This document shows positions 1 to 8,781 of a stretch of DNA of 32,984 nt, piece after piece. The DNA lies in the NCBI GenBank assembly GCA_023254905.1, contig JALRKF010000028.1, forward strand, positions 1-32,984, written 5' to 3'. Position 1 is the first letter of the stretch. Each line of letters starts with the position of its first letter. The notes beneath the pieces are model-generated. The model made no database searches. It was not told where the DNA came from and saw only the letters and a list, made by a program, of their open reading frames with translations. This stretch comes from Crocinitomicaceae bacterium. GTDB lineage: Bacteria; Bacteroidota; Bacteroidia; Flavobacteriales_D; Crocinitomicaceae. The translations under genes were made by a program, and so were the position numbers.

Positions 1-87
1 GATGAAGCCTTGGGCTCCCGAATTTTCCAAGTAGTTATCCAACCAGTCTCTAATATGATCAGCTATTAACTTAATAACCTTTATTAT
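1..87 (-). CDS. nadE: NAD(+) synthetase, N-terminal fragment (partial)
   Basis: This is the 5' end of a minus-strand gene that continues past the left edge. The visible residues, read as KVIKLIADHIRDWLDNY followed by LENSGAQGFI, match the amino-terminal helix of bacterial NadE just before its ATP-pyrophosphatase loop (SGGxDS), which lies outside the window. NadE makes NAD from deamido-NAD, ATP and an ammonia source. The frame is open back to a stop 10-12 codons upstream of the conserved helix, and no ATG, GTG or TTG occurs in the right place. Only ATA (82-87) or ATT (73-75) could start the protein at the usual length, so the start is uncertain. The gene lies 4 bases downstream of the beta-barrel gene's stop, in the same direction. 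The family call rests on about 27 residues plus proximity to gldB, so it is moderate. Confidence 0.65.
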   Translation of the reverse strand, partial: MIKVIKLIADHIRDWLDNYLENSGAQGFI

Positions 88-91
88 TTAA

Positions 92-958
92 TTAGAATAA
101 TATGGACAACTTGAACATCAACTGTCCTTGAGTCGCTGAGTTTGAGAAGTAATCCTTGTTGTAGTTCCCTGTAGATGGATCCTCAGAATTCGTGTACAAA
201 AATTCTTTTTGCTTATTCTCGTTACGAGAAGAATGTAGAGGAGTGAATCCATAGTAATAACCAATCTCAGCCACCAAACAAGTACTTCCAGTAAAGTTCC
301 ACTCTGCTCCTCCGACAAGACCAACAGCGGATTTAAAAAAGAACATCTCACCAGGAGCTTTCATTCCTTCTTTAGAAGACTCCTCAAGAGTTGCTACGAA
401 AACAGTATTCTCAGCTCCGTTAGTTGGATCCGCATCACTTGCAGAAATAAGTGCCTGGTCAGAATCAAATCCACTGTCATTGATTGTATTTGACAACAAG
501 AAGCTGTTTCTCAATCCAAATTTTCCGAAATAACGGAAGTACCCTATATAATTCGTTCTAAATAATATCATTGTTGGGATTGAAAGATAAACCGGCTTTT
601 GCTCTCTTGAAGTGAGCTGGAAGATTTGATTGTCCGTTCCATCAGCCTCCGTAAGGATCTCTTTGTCGCTGTATCTGTAATATACTTCTTGATTTCCAGC
701 TTGGTACTTTAATTTTTCGAAATCGAATTCGATTCCCGTTGTAAGTCCGATAGTCTCAGTAAAACTGAAGTTTACATTCGCACCGATCGTCAGATCAGTA
801 CCAACACCATTCGTGGCCATGTTCTCAGTTCCCATATTCTGGAAGTTCAGTCCGAGGCCTGTTACCAATCCTGCCTGAACCGATTTGTCAGCAGCAGCTT
901 GTGCAGATGCAAATCCTGCCATTGTGGAGATTACGACTAATAGAATAAGATTTTTCAT
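92..958 (-). CDS. Outer-membrane beta-barrel protein
   Basis: A 288-residue exported protein. It begins with a clear signal peptide (MKNLILLVVISTMAGFASAQ, cleavage near residue 20). The remainder alternates hydrophobic and polar residues as in porin-like barrels, with aromatic strand ends such as YFRYFGKFGLR and AEIGYYYGF, and it ends in a terminal phenylalanine (MFKLSILF), the usual BAM recognition signal. This resembles the PorT-type family of small 8-10-strand barrels common in Bacteroidota, but I cannot assign a specific role. The start is an ATG at 956-958. It is divergent from gldB with 78 bases between start codons, and nadE follows almost immediately on the same strand. Confidence 0.8.
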   Translation of the reverse strand: MKNLILLVVISTMAGFASAQAAADKSVQAGLVTGLGLNFQNMGTENMATNGVGTDLTIGANVNFSFTETIGLTTGIEFDFEKLKYQAGNQEVYYRYSDKEILTEADGTDNQIFQLTSREQKPVYLSIPTMILFRTNYIGYFRYFGKFGLRNSFLLSNTINDSGFDSDQALISASDADPTNGAENTVFVATLEESSKEGMKAPGEMFFFKSAVGLVGGAEWNFTGSTCLVAEIGYYYGFTPLHSSRNENKQKEFLYTNSEDPSTGNYNKDYFSNSATQGQLMFKLSILF

Positions 959-1005
959 AGTTCAATAGTTGTTACGGCAAAGTAGTTATTTCCCGCATGA
1001 ATACT

Positions 1006-1013
1006 TACTTTTG
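1006..1013 (+). promoter_or_regulatory. Bacteroidota-type -7 box ahead of gldB
   Basis: TACTTTTG matches the Bacteroidota sigma-A -7 consensus TAnnTTTG exactly and lies 24 bases before the gldB ATG. A clear -33 TTG at the usual spacing is not evident, so this is a motif match only. Confidence 0.4.
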
Positions 1014-1036
1014 AAGTACGAAATTAAAGAATTTAT

Positions 1037-2050
1037 ATGACTCTCAAAAGTCTTTTTTGTTCACCCGCAGTAGTACTTCTATTGTCTTCATGTTCTCATG
1101 ATCCATTAGATGTCAATGCCTCTCAGCAAGACCTTGCTTTGCAGTTTGTAAATATGGATTCTGTCCTGGTAAATTCTGATTCAACGTCATTTATAGCAAC
1201 TCACAATAACTGGAAACAAACGATGCCTGATATTTATAATTATCAGCTTGGATATTGTCTACAGCTACCACAATTATCTGCTGAGGAGACATATATTCGC
1301 ATAAAAACTTTTCGTTCTGACGATTACATAAAATCCTTAGAAAATGAGATTTCGACCATTTTCACAAGGAAAAGGCTCACTGAATTCGAAGAACAGGTAA
1401 TCGAAGGATTTAAACGATTGAAATATCATTGCCCTGATCAACAAATTCCAGAAAAAATTATCTTCTTGAATTCATTATACGCAAGTAATGTATTTTGCAC
1501 AGAGAAAGAGATTGGGGTTGGTTTGGAAAGATACCTTGGATCAAAATCAAAATCAATTGAGGCTTTGCCAGAACAAGAATTTTATGATTGGATTAAGGAA
1601 GCTATGGACGAAAAGTTTCTGGTGAGAGATATCTTTACAGGATGGATTTCCACACACTTTATGGATGAACCTAAAGGAAGTTTGATTGAGCAAATGATTC
1701 ATTGGGGGAAAATCATTTATTTGACAGAGGCGGCAATACCTGATGCATCAAAGCATCTCATAATGCGCTATGAAGAGAATGATCTCGAATGGGCAATGAA
1801 AAACGAATTTGGTTTTTGGAAATATCTTGTCAATGAAAAGCTACTTTTCAAAATAGATGAGCTGAATATTATTAATATGCTCAAAGAAGGTCCTTTTACG
1901 CCAGGTTTACCGGAGAGGGGACCCGATAGATTAGGGCAATATTTGGGTTGGCAAATGGTTAAACAATATGTGGAATCTAAGGAAGTTCCGCTTAAAGAAC
2001 TTTCAGATATACCGTACAACGATATTTTGCAGAATTACGAAATAGAATAA
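1037..2050 (+). CDS. gldB: Gliding motility lipoprotein GldB
   Basis: A 337-residue lipoprotein. The N-terminus is hydrophobic and ends in a lipobox (LLLSSC, Cys19). The C-terminal region has the GldB signature around GPDRLGQYLGWQMVKQYVES followed by KEVPLKEL, and the middle contains the family-typical segment on gelation of a membrane-bound mixed alpha fold (QMIHWGKIIYLTEAAIPD). GldB is one of the Gld proteins required for gliding in Flavobacterium johnsoniae; its biochemical role is unsettled. gldC starts one base after the gldB stop, the same pairing as in other gliding Bacteroidota. The ATG start at 1037 gives a normal lipoprotein signal. Function is inferred from family and order. Confidence 0.87.
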   Translation: MTLKSLFCSPAVVLLLSSCSHDPLDVNASQQDLALQFVNMDSVLVNSDSTSFIATHNNWKQTMPDIYNYQLGYCLQLPQLSAEETYIRIKTFRSDDYIKSLENEISTIFTRKRLTEFEEQVIEGFKRLKYHCPDQQIPEKIIFLNSLYASNVFCTEKEIGVGLERYLGSKSKSIEALPEQEFYDWIKEAMDEKFLVRDIFTGWISTHFMDEPKGSLIEQMIHWGKIIYLTEAAIPDASKHLIMRYEENDLEWAMKNEFGFWKYLVNEKLLFKIDELNIINMLKEGPFTPGLPERGPDRLGQYLGWQMVKQYVESKEVPLKELSDIPYNDILQNYEIE

Positions 2051-2051
2051 A

Positions 2052-2402
2052 ATGGCAGAAGAAAATATTACAAAAACATCAGAGATTAAAGTCCAAATTG
2101 GGTTAAATGACAATAATTTACCAATTCGAATGAAATGGACGGCAACTGACGGCAATGTTGATAATCAAGAGGCACGCGCTATGCTCCTATCATTGTGGGA
2201 TCCAAATGAGAAGAATACCATGAAAATAGATCTTTGGACGAAAGATATGTCTGTAGAAGAAATGAAACAATTTTTTCACCAAACGCTATTGACTCTGTCT
2301 GATACTTTTGAGAAGGCCACCGGTGAACATAAAATTTGTGAAGATTTGAGAGACTATTGCTATCACTTTGCAGATAAAATGGATATTCTTCCATCGGAGT
2401 AA
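2052..2402 (+). CDS. gldC: Gliding motility protein GldC
   Basis: A 116-residue soluble protein without a signal peptide. It opens with SEIKVQIGLNDNNLPIRMKW and continues with WTKDMSVEEMKQFFHQTLLT and a helical C-terminus (DLRDYCYHFADKM), the compact pattern of GldC. In F. johnsoniae GldC improves gliding but is not strictly essential. The gene sits 1 base after gldB and its stop overlaps the start of the next gene (TAATG at 2400-2404), so it is almost certainly co-translated with its neighbours. Length is as expected for the family. Confidence 0.87.
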   Translation: MAEENITKTSEIKVQIGLNDNNLPIRMKWTATDGNVDNQEARAMLLSLWDPNEKNTMKIDLWTKDMSVEEMKQFFHQTLLTLSDTFEKATGEHKICEDLRDYCYHFADKMDILPSE

Positions 2403-3196
2403 TGGTCGCTGCGGGTAATCTGAGGAAAATGAAAACGGAACTGGATGACCAGATCCGTTACCAATTGCGTCTTTCCCACGAGATTGAGATGAATCAAATC
2501 GTAGGTAAACGAATCACTTTAAATTGGTTGGGTACTATTAATTGCCAAAAGTGCAGTAAAATCACAAATAAGAGCTTTGGTGAGGGCTTTTGTTATAACT
2601 GTTTTATATCTGCTCCGGAGGCTGCTGAGTGCATATTACGACCAGAATTGTGCAGGGCTCATTTGGGAGGAGGACGCGACCCTGACTGGGAGCAGGAACA
2701 CCATAATCGTCCACATGTGGTTTATCTGGCGGCTTCAAGTGCTGTAAAAGTAGGGATTACAAGATTAGAACAGATTCCTACCAGATGGATCGATCAAGGG
2801 GCAAGCGCAGCAATTAAATTAGCAATTACACCCAATCGATATAAGGCTGGAGCTATGGAAGTAGCGCTAAAAGATGTATTCACTGACAAGACACATTGGC
2901 AAAAAATGCTGAAGAATGATATTGACCCCTTTATCGACCTTATGGAAGAGAAATGGGCATTAGAAGAGCATTTACCTTCAGATATTACCGATCAATTTAC
3001 AGAAGATGATGAGATCATAGAATTGAATTATCCAGTTCTTGAATACCCTCAAAAAGTGAAAAGCATTTCTTTCGATAAAGTTCCTAAGATTTCCGGAAAG
3101 TTAAATGGAATTAAAGGACAATATTTAATCTTCGAGGGTGGTTTGGTTCTTAACATAAGAAAACATACAGGTTATTATGTTGAAGTGGAGTATTAG
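2402..3196 (+). CDS. DUF2797 family protein
   Basis: A 264-residue protein of the DUF2797 family, of unknown function. The N-terminal third holds four cysteines in two CxxC pairs (CQKCSK near residue 49 and CYNCF near 67), which look like a zinc ribbon, followed by further Cys/His residues. The central segment VVYLAASSAVKVGITR (about residues 115-130) resembles the core of GIY-YIG/T5orf172-type domains (a YLA...KVGIT strand-turn pattern); this is my inference, and the catalytic residues of true GIY-YIG nucleases are not all apparent. The start ATG overlaps the gldC stop by one base, so it belongs to the gldBC operon. No signal peptide or membrane segment is seen. Confidence 0.7.
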   Translation: MVAAGNLRKMKTELDDQIRYQLRLSHEIEMNQIVGKRITLNWLGTINCQKCSKITNKSFGEGFCYNCFISAPEAAECILRPELCRAHLGGGRDPDWEQEHHNRPHVVYLAASSAVKVGITRLEQIPTRWIDQGASAAIKLAITPNRYKAGAMEVALKDVFTDKTHWQKMLKNDIDPFIDLMEEKWALEEHLPSDITDQFTEDDEIIELNYPVLEYPQKVKSISFDKVPKISGKLNGIKGQYLIFEGGLVLNIRKHTGYYVEVEY

Positions 3197-3222
3197 TTAG
3201 AAGGCAAATAGTAAATAGACAG

Positions 3223-3891
3223 ATGGCAAAGAATAAACTCAAGAGATTCGCTGCGGTAAAGGATTTCCCTCATTTCTATGAGCCCATAATTAATGAACCA
3301 TTTCCTTTGAAAGGAAAATGGAGACAGGATCATTTTAAGAATGACAATCCGATCGTGATTGAGCTCGGTTGCGGTAAGGGGGAATACTCTGTTGGTTTAG
3401 CAAAGCACTATCTAGAAAAAAATTTTATTGGAGTTGATATTAAGGGGTCGAGGATGTTTGTTGGAGCGGAGGAGGCGTTAGAGGGAGGAATGAATAATGT
3501 TGCTTTTCTCAGGACTCGAATTGATTTTATAACTGACTTTTTTGGGGAAGGTGAAGTAGATGAAATATGGCTCACTTTTTCAGATCCTCAACGGAAGAAA
3601 CCAAGAAAGAGATTGACGTCACCATTGTTTATTGAGCGTTACAGAAAGATACTTAAGCCGGGAGGAATCGTCCATTTGAAAACTGACAGTGATCTCCTTT
3701 TTGAGTACACAGAAGAACAGATCAACGATCATAAATATGATTGTTTGGAGCTGACCTGGGATCTGTACAGAGAGTTACCTGAAAACATCGATCCCGTGAC
3801 ACGTGAGATCTTTCATATTAAAACTCACTACGAAAAACTCTTCACAGCGAAAGGATCGGTAATTAAATACTGTAAATTTAAGATCGATTAA
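3223..3891 (+). CDS. trmB: tRNA (guanine-N7-)-methyltransferase TrmB
   Basis: A 222-residue SAM-dependent methyltransferase that makes m7G46 in the variable loop of tRNAs. The SAM-binding motif I is [16 protein letters not shown] (about residues 46-61), followed by an acidic motif ([11 protein letters not shown]). The TrmB signature [13 protein letters not shown] (about 124-136) and the later [10 protein letters not shown] are both present. Length and start (MAKNKLKRF) match the family in Bacteroidota. It is 26 bases after the DUF2797 gene, so it may be the last gene of that unit. Its 3' end overlaps clpX tail to tail, the two stop codons sharing TTAA at 3888-3891. Confidence 0.95.
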   Translation: MAKNKLKRFAAVKDFPHFYEPIINEPFPLKGKWRQDHFKNDNPIVIELGCGKGEYSVGLAKHYLEKNFIGVDIKGSRMFVGAEEALEGGMNNVAFLRTRIDFITDFFGEGEVDEIWLTFSDPQRKKPRKRLTSPLFIERYRKILKPGGIVHLKTDSDLLFEYTEEQINDHKYDCLELTWDLYRELPENIDPVTREIFHIKTHYEKLFTAKGSVIKYCKFKID

Positions 3892-5111
3892 GCTACCTTA
3901 AGCTTCGCTAATTTCGACTTTGAGAACTGCGCTTCAGCATATGCTTTTGTTACTCGAAATTCTTTATCATCTTTTGAAGGAAGCTCAAACATGGCTTCAT
4001 TAAGAATTGCTTCACAAATGGATCTAAGTCCCCGGGCACCAAGTTTAAAATCAATAGCTTTAGCTACAACAAAGTCTAGCACTTCGGCATCGAATTTGAG
4101 ATTTACGTCATCTATTTCAAAGAGTCGAATGTATTGCTTCACCAATGCATTTTTAGGCTCGGTTAGAATGCGTTTTAAACTATCTGCACTTAGTGGCTCC
4201 AGATAGGTAAGTACTGGAAATCGACCTATCAACTCTGGGATTAATCCAAAAGACTTAATATCTGTAGGATTTACATATTTCAGTAAAGTTTCTTGATCAA
4301 TATTTTCCTCTTGAGTATTCGAAAAACCAATTGTTTGACGATTTACCCTTCCTGCAATGATCTTCTCAATACCATCAAAGGCACCTCCGCATACAAAAAG
4401 GATATTTTTCGTATCGATTTGAATCATTTTCTGTTCTGGATGTTTACGCCCCCCTTGTGGCGGTACATTTACAGTTGCACCCTCTAATAGTTTGAGCAGA
4501 GCTTGCTGAACTCCTTCTCCAGATACATCTCTAGTAATCGAAGGATTATCAGATTTACGTGCGATTTTATCAATTTCATCAATAAAAACAATGCCGCGTT
4601 GGGCCGCATTTACATTGTAATCAGCAGCTTGTAACAAACGAGACAGGATGCTTTCAACATCCTCACCTACATAACCTGCTTCAGTAAGTACAGTTGCATC
4701 TGCAATACAGAAAGGTACATTTAGCATTTTGGCGATTGTCTTGGCAAGTAACGTTTTACCTGTACCGGTTCGTCCAACAAGAATAACATTGGACTTTTCG
4801 ATTTCGATTTCGTCAGTTTTGACTTTTTGATTAAGTCTTTTATAATGATTGTAAACAGCAACAGATAGAACCTTCTTAGCATCATCTTGTCCTATGACAT
4901 AATCATCTAACTTGGCCTTGATCTCAGCGGGTTTCAGTAGATTTACCTCTTGATCAGTTTCGACGGCTTCATTGATATCTTCTTCTCGTATAATTGTGTG
5001 AGCCTGACTTACGCAGCTTTCACAAATATGACCGGTTACACCTGCAATCAATATTCCGACCTCAGACCTCGATCTGCCGCAAAACGAACAATTCACCTCC
5101 TTTTTAGCCAT
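3888..5111 (-). CDS. clpX: ATP-dependent Clp protease ATP-binding subunit ClpX
   Basis: A 407-residue AAA+ unfoldase that delivers substrates to ClpP. The N-terminal zinc-binding domain has Cys8, Cys11, Cys30 and Cys33. Walker A is GRTGTGKT at 113-120, the pore loop GYVG at 146-149 and Walker B IVFIDEID at 174-181. The RKH loop appears as GGRKHPEQ, and the sensor-2 arginine lies in GARGLRSI near the C-terminus. It follows clpP on the same strand with 65 bases between, as in most Bacteroidota, and is probably transcribed from the clpP promoter. All motifs needed for activity are present. Confidence 0.97.
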   Translation of the reverse strand: MAKKEVNCSFCGRSRSEVGILIAGVTGHICESCVSQAHTIIREEDINEAVETDQEVNLLKPAEIKAKLDDYVIGQDDAKKVLSVAVYNHYKRLNQKVKTDEIEIEKSNVILVGRTGTGKTLLAKTIAKMLNVPFCIADATVLTEAGYVGEDVESILSRLLQAADYNVNAAQRGIVFIDEIDKIARKSDNPSITRDVSGEGVQQALLKLLEGATVNVPPQGGRKHPEQKMIQIDTKNILFVCGGAFDGIEKIIAGRVNRQTIGFSNTQEENIDQETLLKYVNPTDIKSFGLIPELIGRFPVLTYLEPLSADSLKRILTEPKNALVKQYIRLFEIDDVNLKFDAEVLDFVVAKAIDFKLGARGLRSICEAILNEAMFELPSKDDKEFRVTKAYAEAQFSKSKLAKLKVA

Positions 5112-5176
5112 TTAATTTATTTGACGAAAAAGCCCTGTCCCTTTTGGTGTCGGGCAAAATCTATTACTAATTTACG

Positions 5177-5845
5177 TTATTTTTTATGTCGAATCAATAC
5201 CTCGTCGACCATTCCATAATCTCTCGCCTCTTCTGAAGTCATCCAGTAATCTCTATCAGAATCTTCAAAAACTTTATCATAAGTTTGTCCAGAATGTGTC
5301 GCGATAATATCGTACAATTCCTTTTTTAACTTCAATATTTCTCTTGCTGTGATTTCGATATCTGAGGCCTGGCCTTGTGCTCCTCCCAAAGGTTGGTGTA
5401 TCATTACACGAGAGTGCTTTAAAGCAGAGCGCTTGCCCTCTGCACCCGCGCACAATAAAACAGCTCCCATTGATGCTGCCATACCTGTACAAATTGTCGC
5501 AACATCAGGGTTGATGTAGTTCATAGTATCATAAATCCCTAACCCAGCGTAAACCGAACCTCCAGGTGAATTCAAATAAATCTGTATGTCCTTTTTAGGA
5601 TCTACAGACTCCAGAAATAAGAGTTGAGCATTTATTATATTGGCCACTTGGTCATTAATTCCTGTTCCTAAGAAGATAATTCTGTCCATCATCAAGCGCG
5701 AGAAAACATCCATTTGAGTCATATTCAATTGTCTCTCCTCGATGATGTATGGGGTCAAAGAAGAATCAATGTAATGAGCTAAATGCATGCTACTAATACC
5801 TTGGTGCTTCGTAGCAAACTTCTTAAATTCGTTATTGTCAAACAT
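5177..5845 (-). CDS. clpP: ATP-dependent Clp protease proteolytic subunit ClpP
   Basis: A 222-residue serine peptidase that forms the 14-mer proteolytic chamber docked by ClpX. The catalytic triad is visible: Ser125 in GMAASMGAVL, His150 in RVMIHQP and Asp199 in DSDRDYW, with spacing matching E. coli ClpP. The N-terminal propeptide-like extension of about 27 residues is common in Bacteroidota. In many relatives tig lies directly upstream of clpP; here a glycosyltransferase gene diverges from it instead and tig is about 20 kb away. Start ATG at 5843-5845. Confidence 0.97.
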   Translation of the reverse strand: MFDNNEFKKFATKHQGISSMHLAHYIDSSLTPYIIEERQLNMTQMDVFSRLMMDRIIFLGTGINDQVANIINAQLLFLESVDPKKDIQIYLNSPGGSVYAGLGIYDTMNYINPDVATICTGMAASMGAVLLCAGAEGKRSALKHSRVMIHQPLGGAQGQASDIEITAREILKLKKELYDIIATHSGQTYDKVFEDSDRDYWMTSEEARDYGMVDEVLIRHKK

Positions 5846-5875
5846 GTTATTGTCGGTTTACGTTTTATTCAACGT

Positions 5876-5905
5876 TAAAGATAAAAGCAAAGTTGGGATT
5901 GGCAA
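5876..5905 (-). promoter_or_regulatory. Possible clpP promoter
   Basis: On the minus strand a TTG at 5903-5905 is followed 19 bases later by TATCTTTA (5876-5883), one mismatch from the TAnnTTTG -7 box at Bacteroidota spacing. It lies about 30 bases upstream of the clpP start. This is pattern match only. Confidence 0.35.
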
Positions 5906-5940
5906 TTAAATAATATCGAAAAAACGTTAACTGAAACGCT

Positions 5941-6831
5941 TTGAATCCTTCTGAAATAAAAGGCAAAAAGATTGTTGTTTCTGTCCTAAACTGGGGTTTC
6001 GGACATCTATCTAGAACTATTGGATTAATGAGTCAACTTCAGGAGCAAGGGAACGAAATTATTTTTGCCGGAGATAAGATCCAAAGGAGTATTATCAGAC
6101 AATATTTTCCAGACATAAAGGTTCTATCAAATGAGGGCTATAGTTTCAACTTTAGAGGTAAAGGAAGGTTTGCAATTGATTTATTCCTATCACTTCCTAA
6201 ACTGATAAGGCAGTTTAACAAAGAGAAGGGTAGAGTGAAGCAAATTGTGCAAGATGAAAATCCCGACATGATTATTAGTGATCACAGATATGGATTCAGA
6301 AGTGACGTAATACCCTCTATTTTTGTTACGCATCAATTACAATTACCGATTAAATGGTATCAGAGATTCATGCAATTGTGGCACAGGCATTTAATAAATC
6401 GATTTGATAAGGTTTGGGTTATGGATACAAAAGAATCTAAATTAGCCGGCAAGCTCAGTAAGTCTAGAGGTTTTTATAATGTTCTGTATATAGGCCCCTA
6501 CTCTCGTTTTATGAGTGGTGAATTCCAAACAAATAAATATATTGAGAAAGTATTGATTGCCAGCGGACCAGATGTCTATGCCCAACAGTTGGTCGATATA
6601 TTTGCTGAACCAGGCGTTATTGTTGTTTGCGCTGAATCTATAATAACACCAGATGGAGTTAAACGTTTAAGCGGTGATTGGTTAAAACAGGATGATTTAA
6701 TCCGAAGTGCAAAAACAATTATTTCACGATCAGGTTATTCTACTATCATGGATGCATATTTTTTGGATGCCTTGTTCGAAATTATCCCTACTCCTGGACA
6801 AAGAGAGCAGGAATACTTGTCTAATCTGTAG
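5941..6831 (+). CDS. GT-B-type glycosyltransferase, short C-terminus
   Basis: A 296-residue protein of the MurG/GT28-like glycosyltransferase group. The N-terminal domain has the glycine-rich acceptor loop VLNWGFGHLSRT (residues 14-25). The C-terminal donor domain shows SRSGYSTIMD and PTPGQREQEYL, the nucleotide-sugar contact motifs. Homologues in Bacteroidota usually continue some 20 or more residues after EQEYL, while this one stops five residues later at SNL with no rescuing frame, so the final helix may be lost. The only in-frame start is TTG at 5941, because a stop lies at 5932-5934. The sugar and acceptor cannot be told. It diverges from clpP. Confidence 0.75.
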   Translation: MNPSEIKGKKIVVSVLNWGFGHLSRTIGLMSQLQEQGNEIIFAGDKIQRSIIRQYFPDIKVLSNEGYSFNFRGKGRFAIDLFLSLPKLIRQFNKEKGRVKQIVQDENPDMIISDHRYGFRSDVIPSIFVTHQLQLPIKWYQRFMQLWHRHLINRFDKVWVMDTKESKLAGKLSKSRGFYNVLYIGPYSRFMSGEFQTNKYIEKVLIASGPDVYAQQLVDIFAEPGVIVVCAESIITPDGVKRLSGDWLKQDDLIRSAKTIISRSGYSTIMDAYFLDALFEIIPTPGQREQEYLSNL

Positions 6832-6855
6832 TCTTGGATTATTTGCTTGCTAATG

Positions 6856-8781
6856 TTATGACTTTAGCACTTTTTTGCTGGTTCCATCTGAATATCTATG
6901 AATTCGAATTCCCTTATAGTTTTTATCCACTTCTTGACCCATGAGGTTATAGATACCGATTAGTTTTTTCCCTCCATCGATACGATTGTCAATAGTTACG
7001 TACTGTGTGAAAACTAACTCTGTACCGTCATGGTCTGTCTGACGTAGTCTATATATATTCAGATCATTTGCATGACGAGAATCTACGAGTTCATAATTTA
7101 ATTTTATCGAGGAATTTCCGGCAGCAGAGACAATACCAATGTTTTCCCAATCTTTGCCATCAATAGTTCTCTCAATCGAAAAGTGACTTGTTTTAAATTC
7201 ACTCTCGGTTGTCCAAAGTAGAACGTTAGAACCGTTTATTGAAATTCCCTGGAACGAAACTAGCTCAACAGGAAGTAACAATGGAAAAAAACCACAATCG
7301 TCATCACCATAAGTTGTGGCTGGCCCACCGTTTGAGTCGAAAGTGGCAAACACTCCATCATCATTTGGATACTGATCTCCATCGGTTTCATAATCAATAG
7401 TGAATGTCTCTCCCGTTGTAGTTGTTATTGATGTTTGATATGGTCTTAATGGGTTAGCAGCAGATGGGTCATTGGAAAAATTTCCGGACAAATTCCAACT
7501 AACATCAGTGGAATAAATCACATAAATTGGTCCCGAATTACAAAGTCCAGCCCAGTTTAGTGCGTCTGATGGACAAATGGCATCGTTTGCCAGAATCCAA
7601 GAGGAATTGGCGGGAATAGTTGTCCCATAGGCATCAATGAACGGATTCGAAGTTGAACATTGGTCATTCATTTCTTGCGTGGCAGAAGGATTACTAGTAA
7701 GGATATCAGTATAACTGACGAGATTTCCTGTATTTGAATAAGAAAATCCAAAATTAGTCTCATTAACTAAAATGCTGTAGTCACCAGTTGCTCCAAATAC
7801 TAATTCATTATTGCCTTCGCTACAAAATATGTTGCAAGAATTGATGATTACAGATGTCATGTGAGGTGGTTCGCACGAACTTGATTGTGTAATTGAGATG
7901 TCTGAGCCATTATCAGCTGAGCTTGTAACGGGGTCGCTAGAAACGATTCTGATGCGATAACCGGTCCCAGTTGCCATTGTGGCTGGAATTGTAAAGCTGA
8001 TAGTGCCTGAATTTGCAATAGATGTAAGACTTCCTATTTCAACGGGATTTGAAAATGACCCGGAAGCGTCTGAAAGCTCAACTGTATAGGAGTTGCTGGA
8101 ATTGAATACTCCTGTAGATGTAAAATCAATTATGCCTAAATCTGGAGATTGTGTAGAACAGTCAACGCTAAAAGAAAGTGATGATAGACTGGTTATGCTT
8201 ATCGTATTTGCTGAACCACATGGTGATATTGACTGTCCAACATTTAGTGATCCATTTGAAGATGCAGATGGACTTTGCCAGGTAAAATCCCCATAGGAAG
8301 ATCCTGTACCAGTGAGTTGTAATGATTCTGTTGTTCCTGTTGTTGATGTTTCACTTACACCGATATCTGTTGAAGTCATTCCGTTTGCAGGTCCCGAAGT
8401 TGCCGTTAAAACCCCTTCATAACTCAGGAACTGTATAACAGACGATCCACAGTCAATTAGTGCAATTCCATCCGGCGGCCCATTTTGTATCGGAGCTATT
8501 GGAAACCAGATCGTTCCATATCCGCACCCTTCGTCTGGGACGATGCCACTTAAATTTATTGTAGCATATGATGTTGATGTTCCCCCGTTATAAAGTACAA
8601 GATTGTAACATGATAAATCAGTTCCTGCAGGAGCCGCTATTTCTATTCCTTCGTTAGAATCTGTACCAGAATTATCATAATGGATTTCGTTTATCCATGG
8701 ATCCTGTCCAAAACTAATATTCCATATTAGTGTAAAAAAAAGTGCGGTGAGTAAGTAGTAAGCTTTCAATGTTTCGTTCAA
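6856..8781 (-). CDS. T9SS-exported lamin-tail-like surface protein
   Basis: A secreted protein of up to 641 residues. A signal peptide (from KAYYLLTALFF to SFGQ) is followed by a lamin-tail-like domain (WINEIHYDNSGTDSNEGIEI through GTIWFP), then Ser/Thr/Gly-rich beta-sandwich segments (about 190-300) and a second region with a lamin-tail flavour. From about residue 505 it has the linker LLPVELVSFQ and a fibronectin-like fold, ending in a sorting domain (IYNLMGQEVDKNYKGI then RYSDGTSKKVLKS) of the kind that directs export by T9SS. No catalytic residues are recognised. No ATG is available at the 5' end: TTG at 8781 or TTG at 8769 (giving MKAYYLL) are the candidate starts, and the latter fits a signal peptide better. 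Confidence 0.75.
   Translation of the reverse strand: MNETLKAYYLLTALFFTLIWNISFGQDPWINEIHYDNSGTDSNEGIEIAAPAGTDLSCYNLVLYNGGTSTSYATINLSGIVPDEGCGYGTIWFPIAPIQNGPPDGIALIDCGSSVIQFLSYEGVLTATSGPANGMTSTDIGVSETSTTGTTESLQLTGTGSSYGDFTWQSPSASSNGSLNVGQSISPCGSANTISITSLSSLSFSVDCSTQSPDLGIIDFTSTGVFNSSNSYTVELSDASGSFSNPVEIGSLTSIANSGTISFTIPATMATGTGYRIRIVSSDPVTSSADNGSDISITQSSSCEPPHMTSVIINSCNIFCSEGNNELVFGATGDYSILVNETNFGFSYSNTGNLVSYTDILTSNPSATQEMNDQCSTSNPFIDAYGTTIPANSSWILANDAICPSDALNWAGLCNSGPIYVIYSTDVSWNLSGNFSNDPSAANPLRPYQTSITTTTGETFTIDYETDGDQYPNDDGVFATFDSNGGPATTYGDDDCGFFPLLLPVELVSFQGISINGSNVLLWTTESEFKTSHFSIERTIDGKDWENIGIVSAAGNSSIKLNYELVDSRHANDLNIYRLRQTDHDGTELVFTQYVTIDNRIDGGKKLIGIYNLMGQEVDKNYKGIRIHRYSDGTSKKVLKS

Noticed and set aside
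5112-5176. GCCC...GGGC followed by T on the minus strand between clpP and clpX
   Set aside because: Only four outer pairs and two inner ones, with a mismatched middle; too weak to call a terminator or attenuator.
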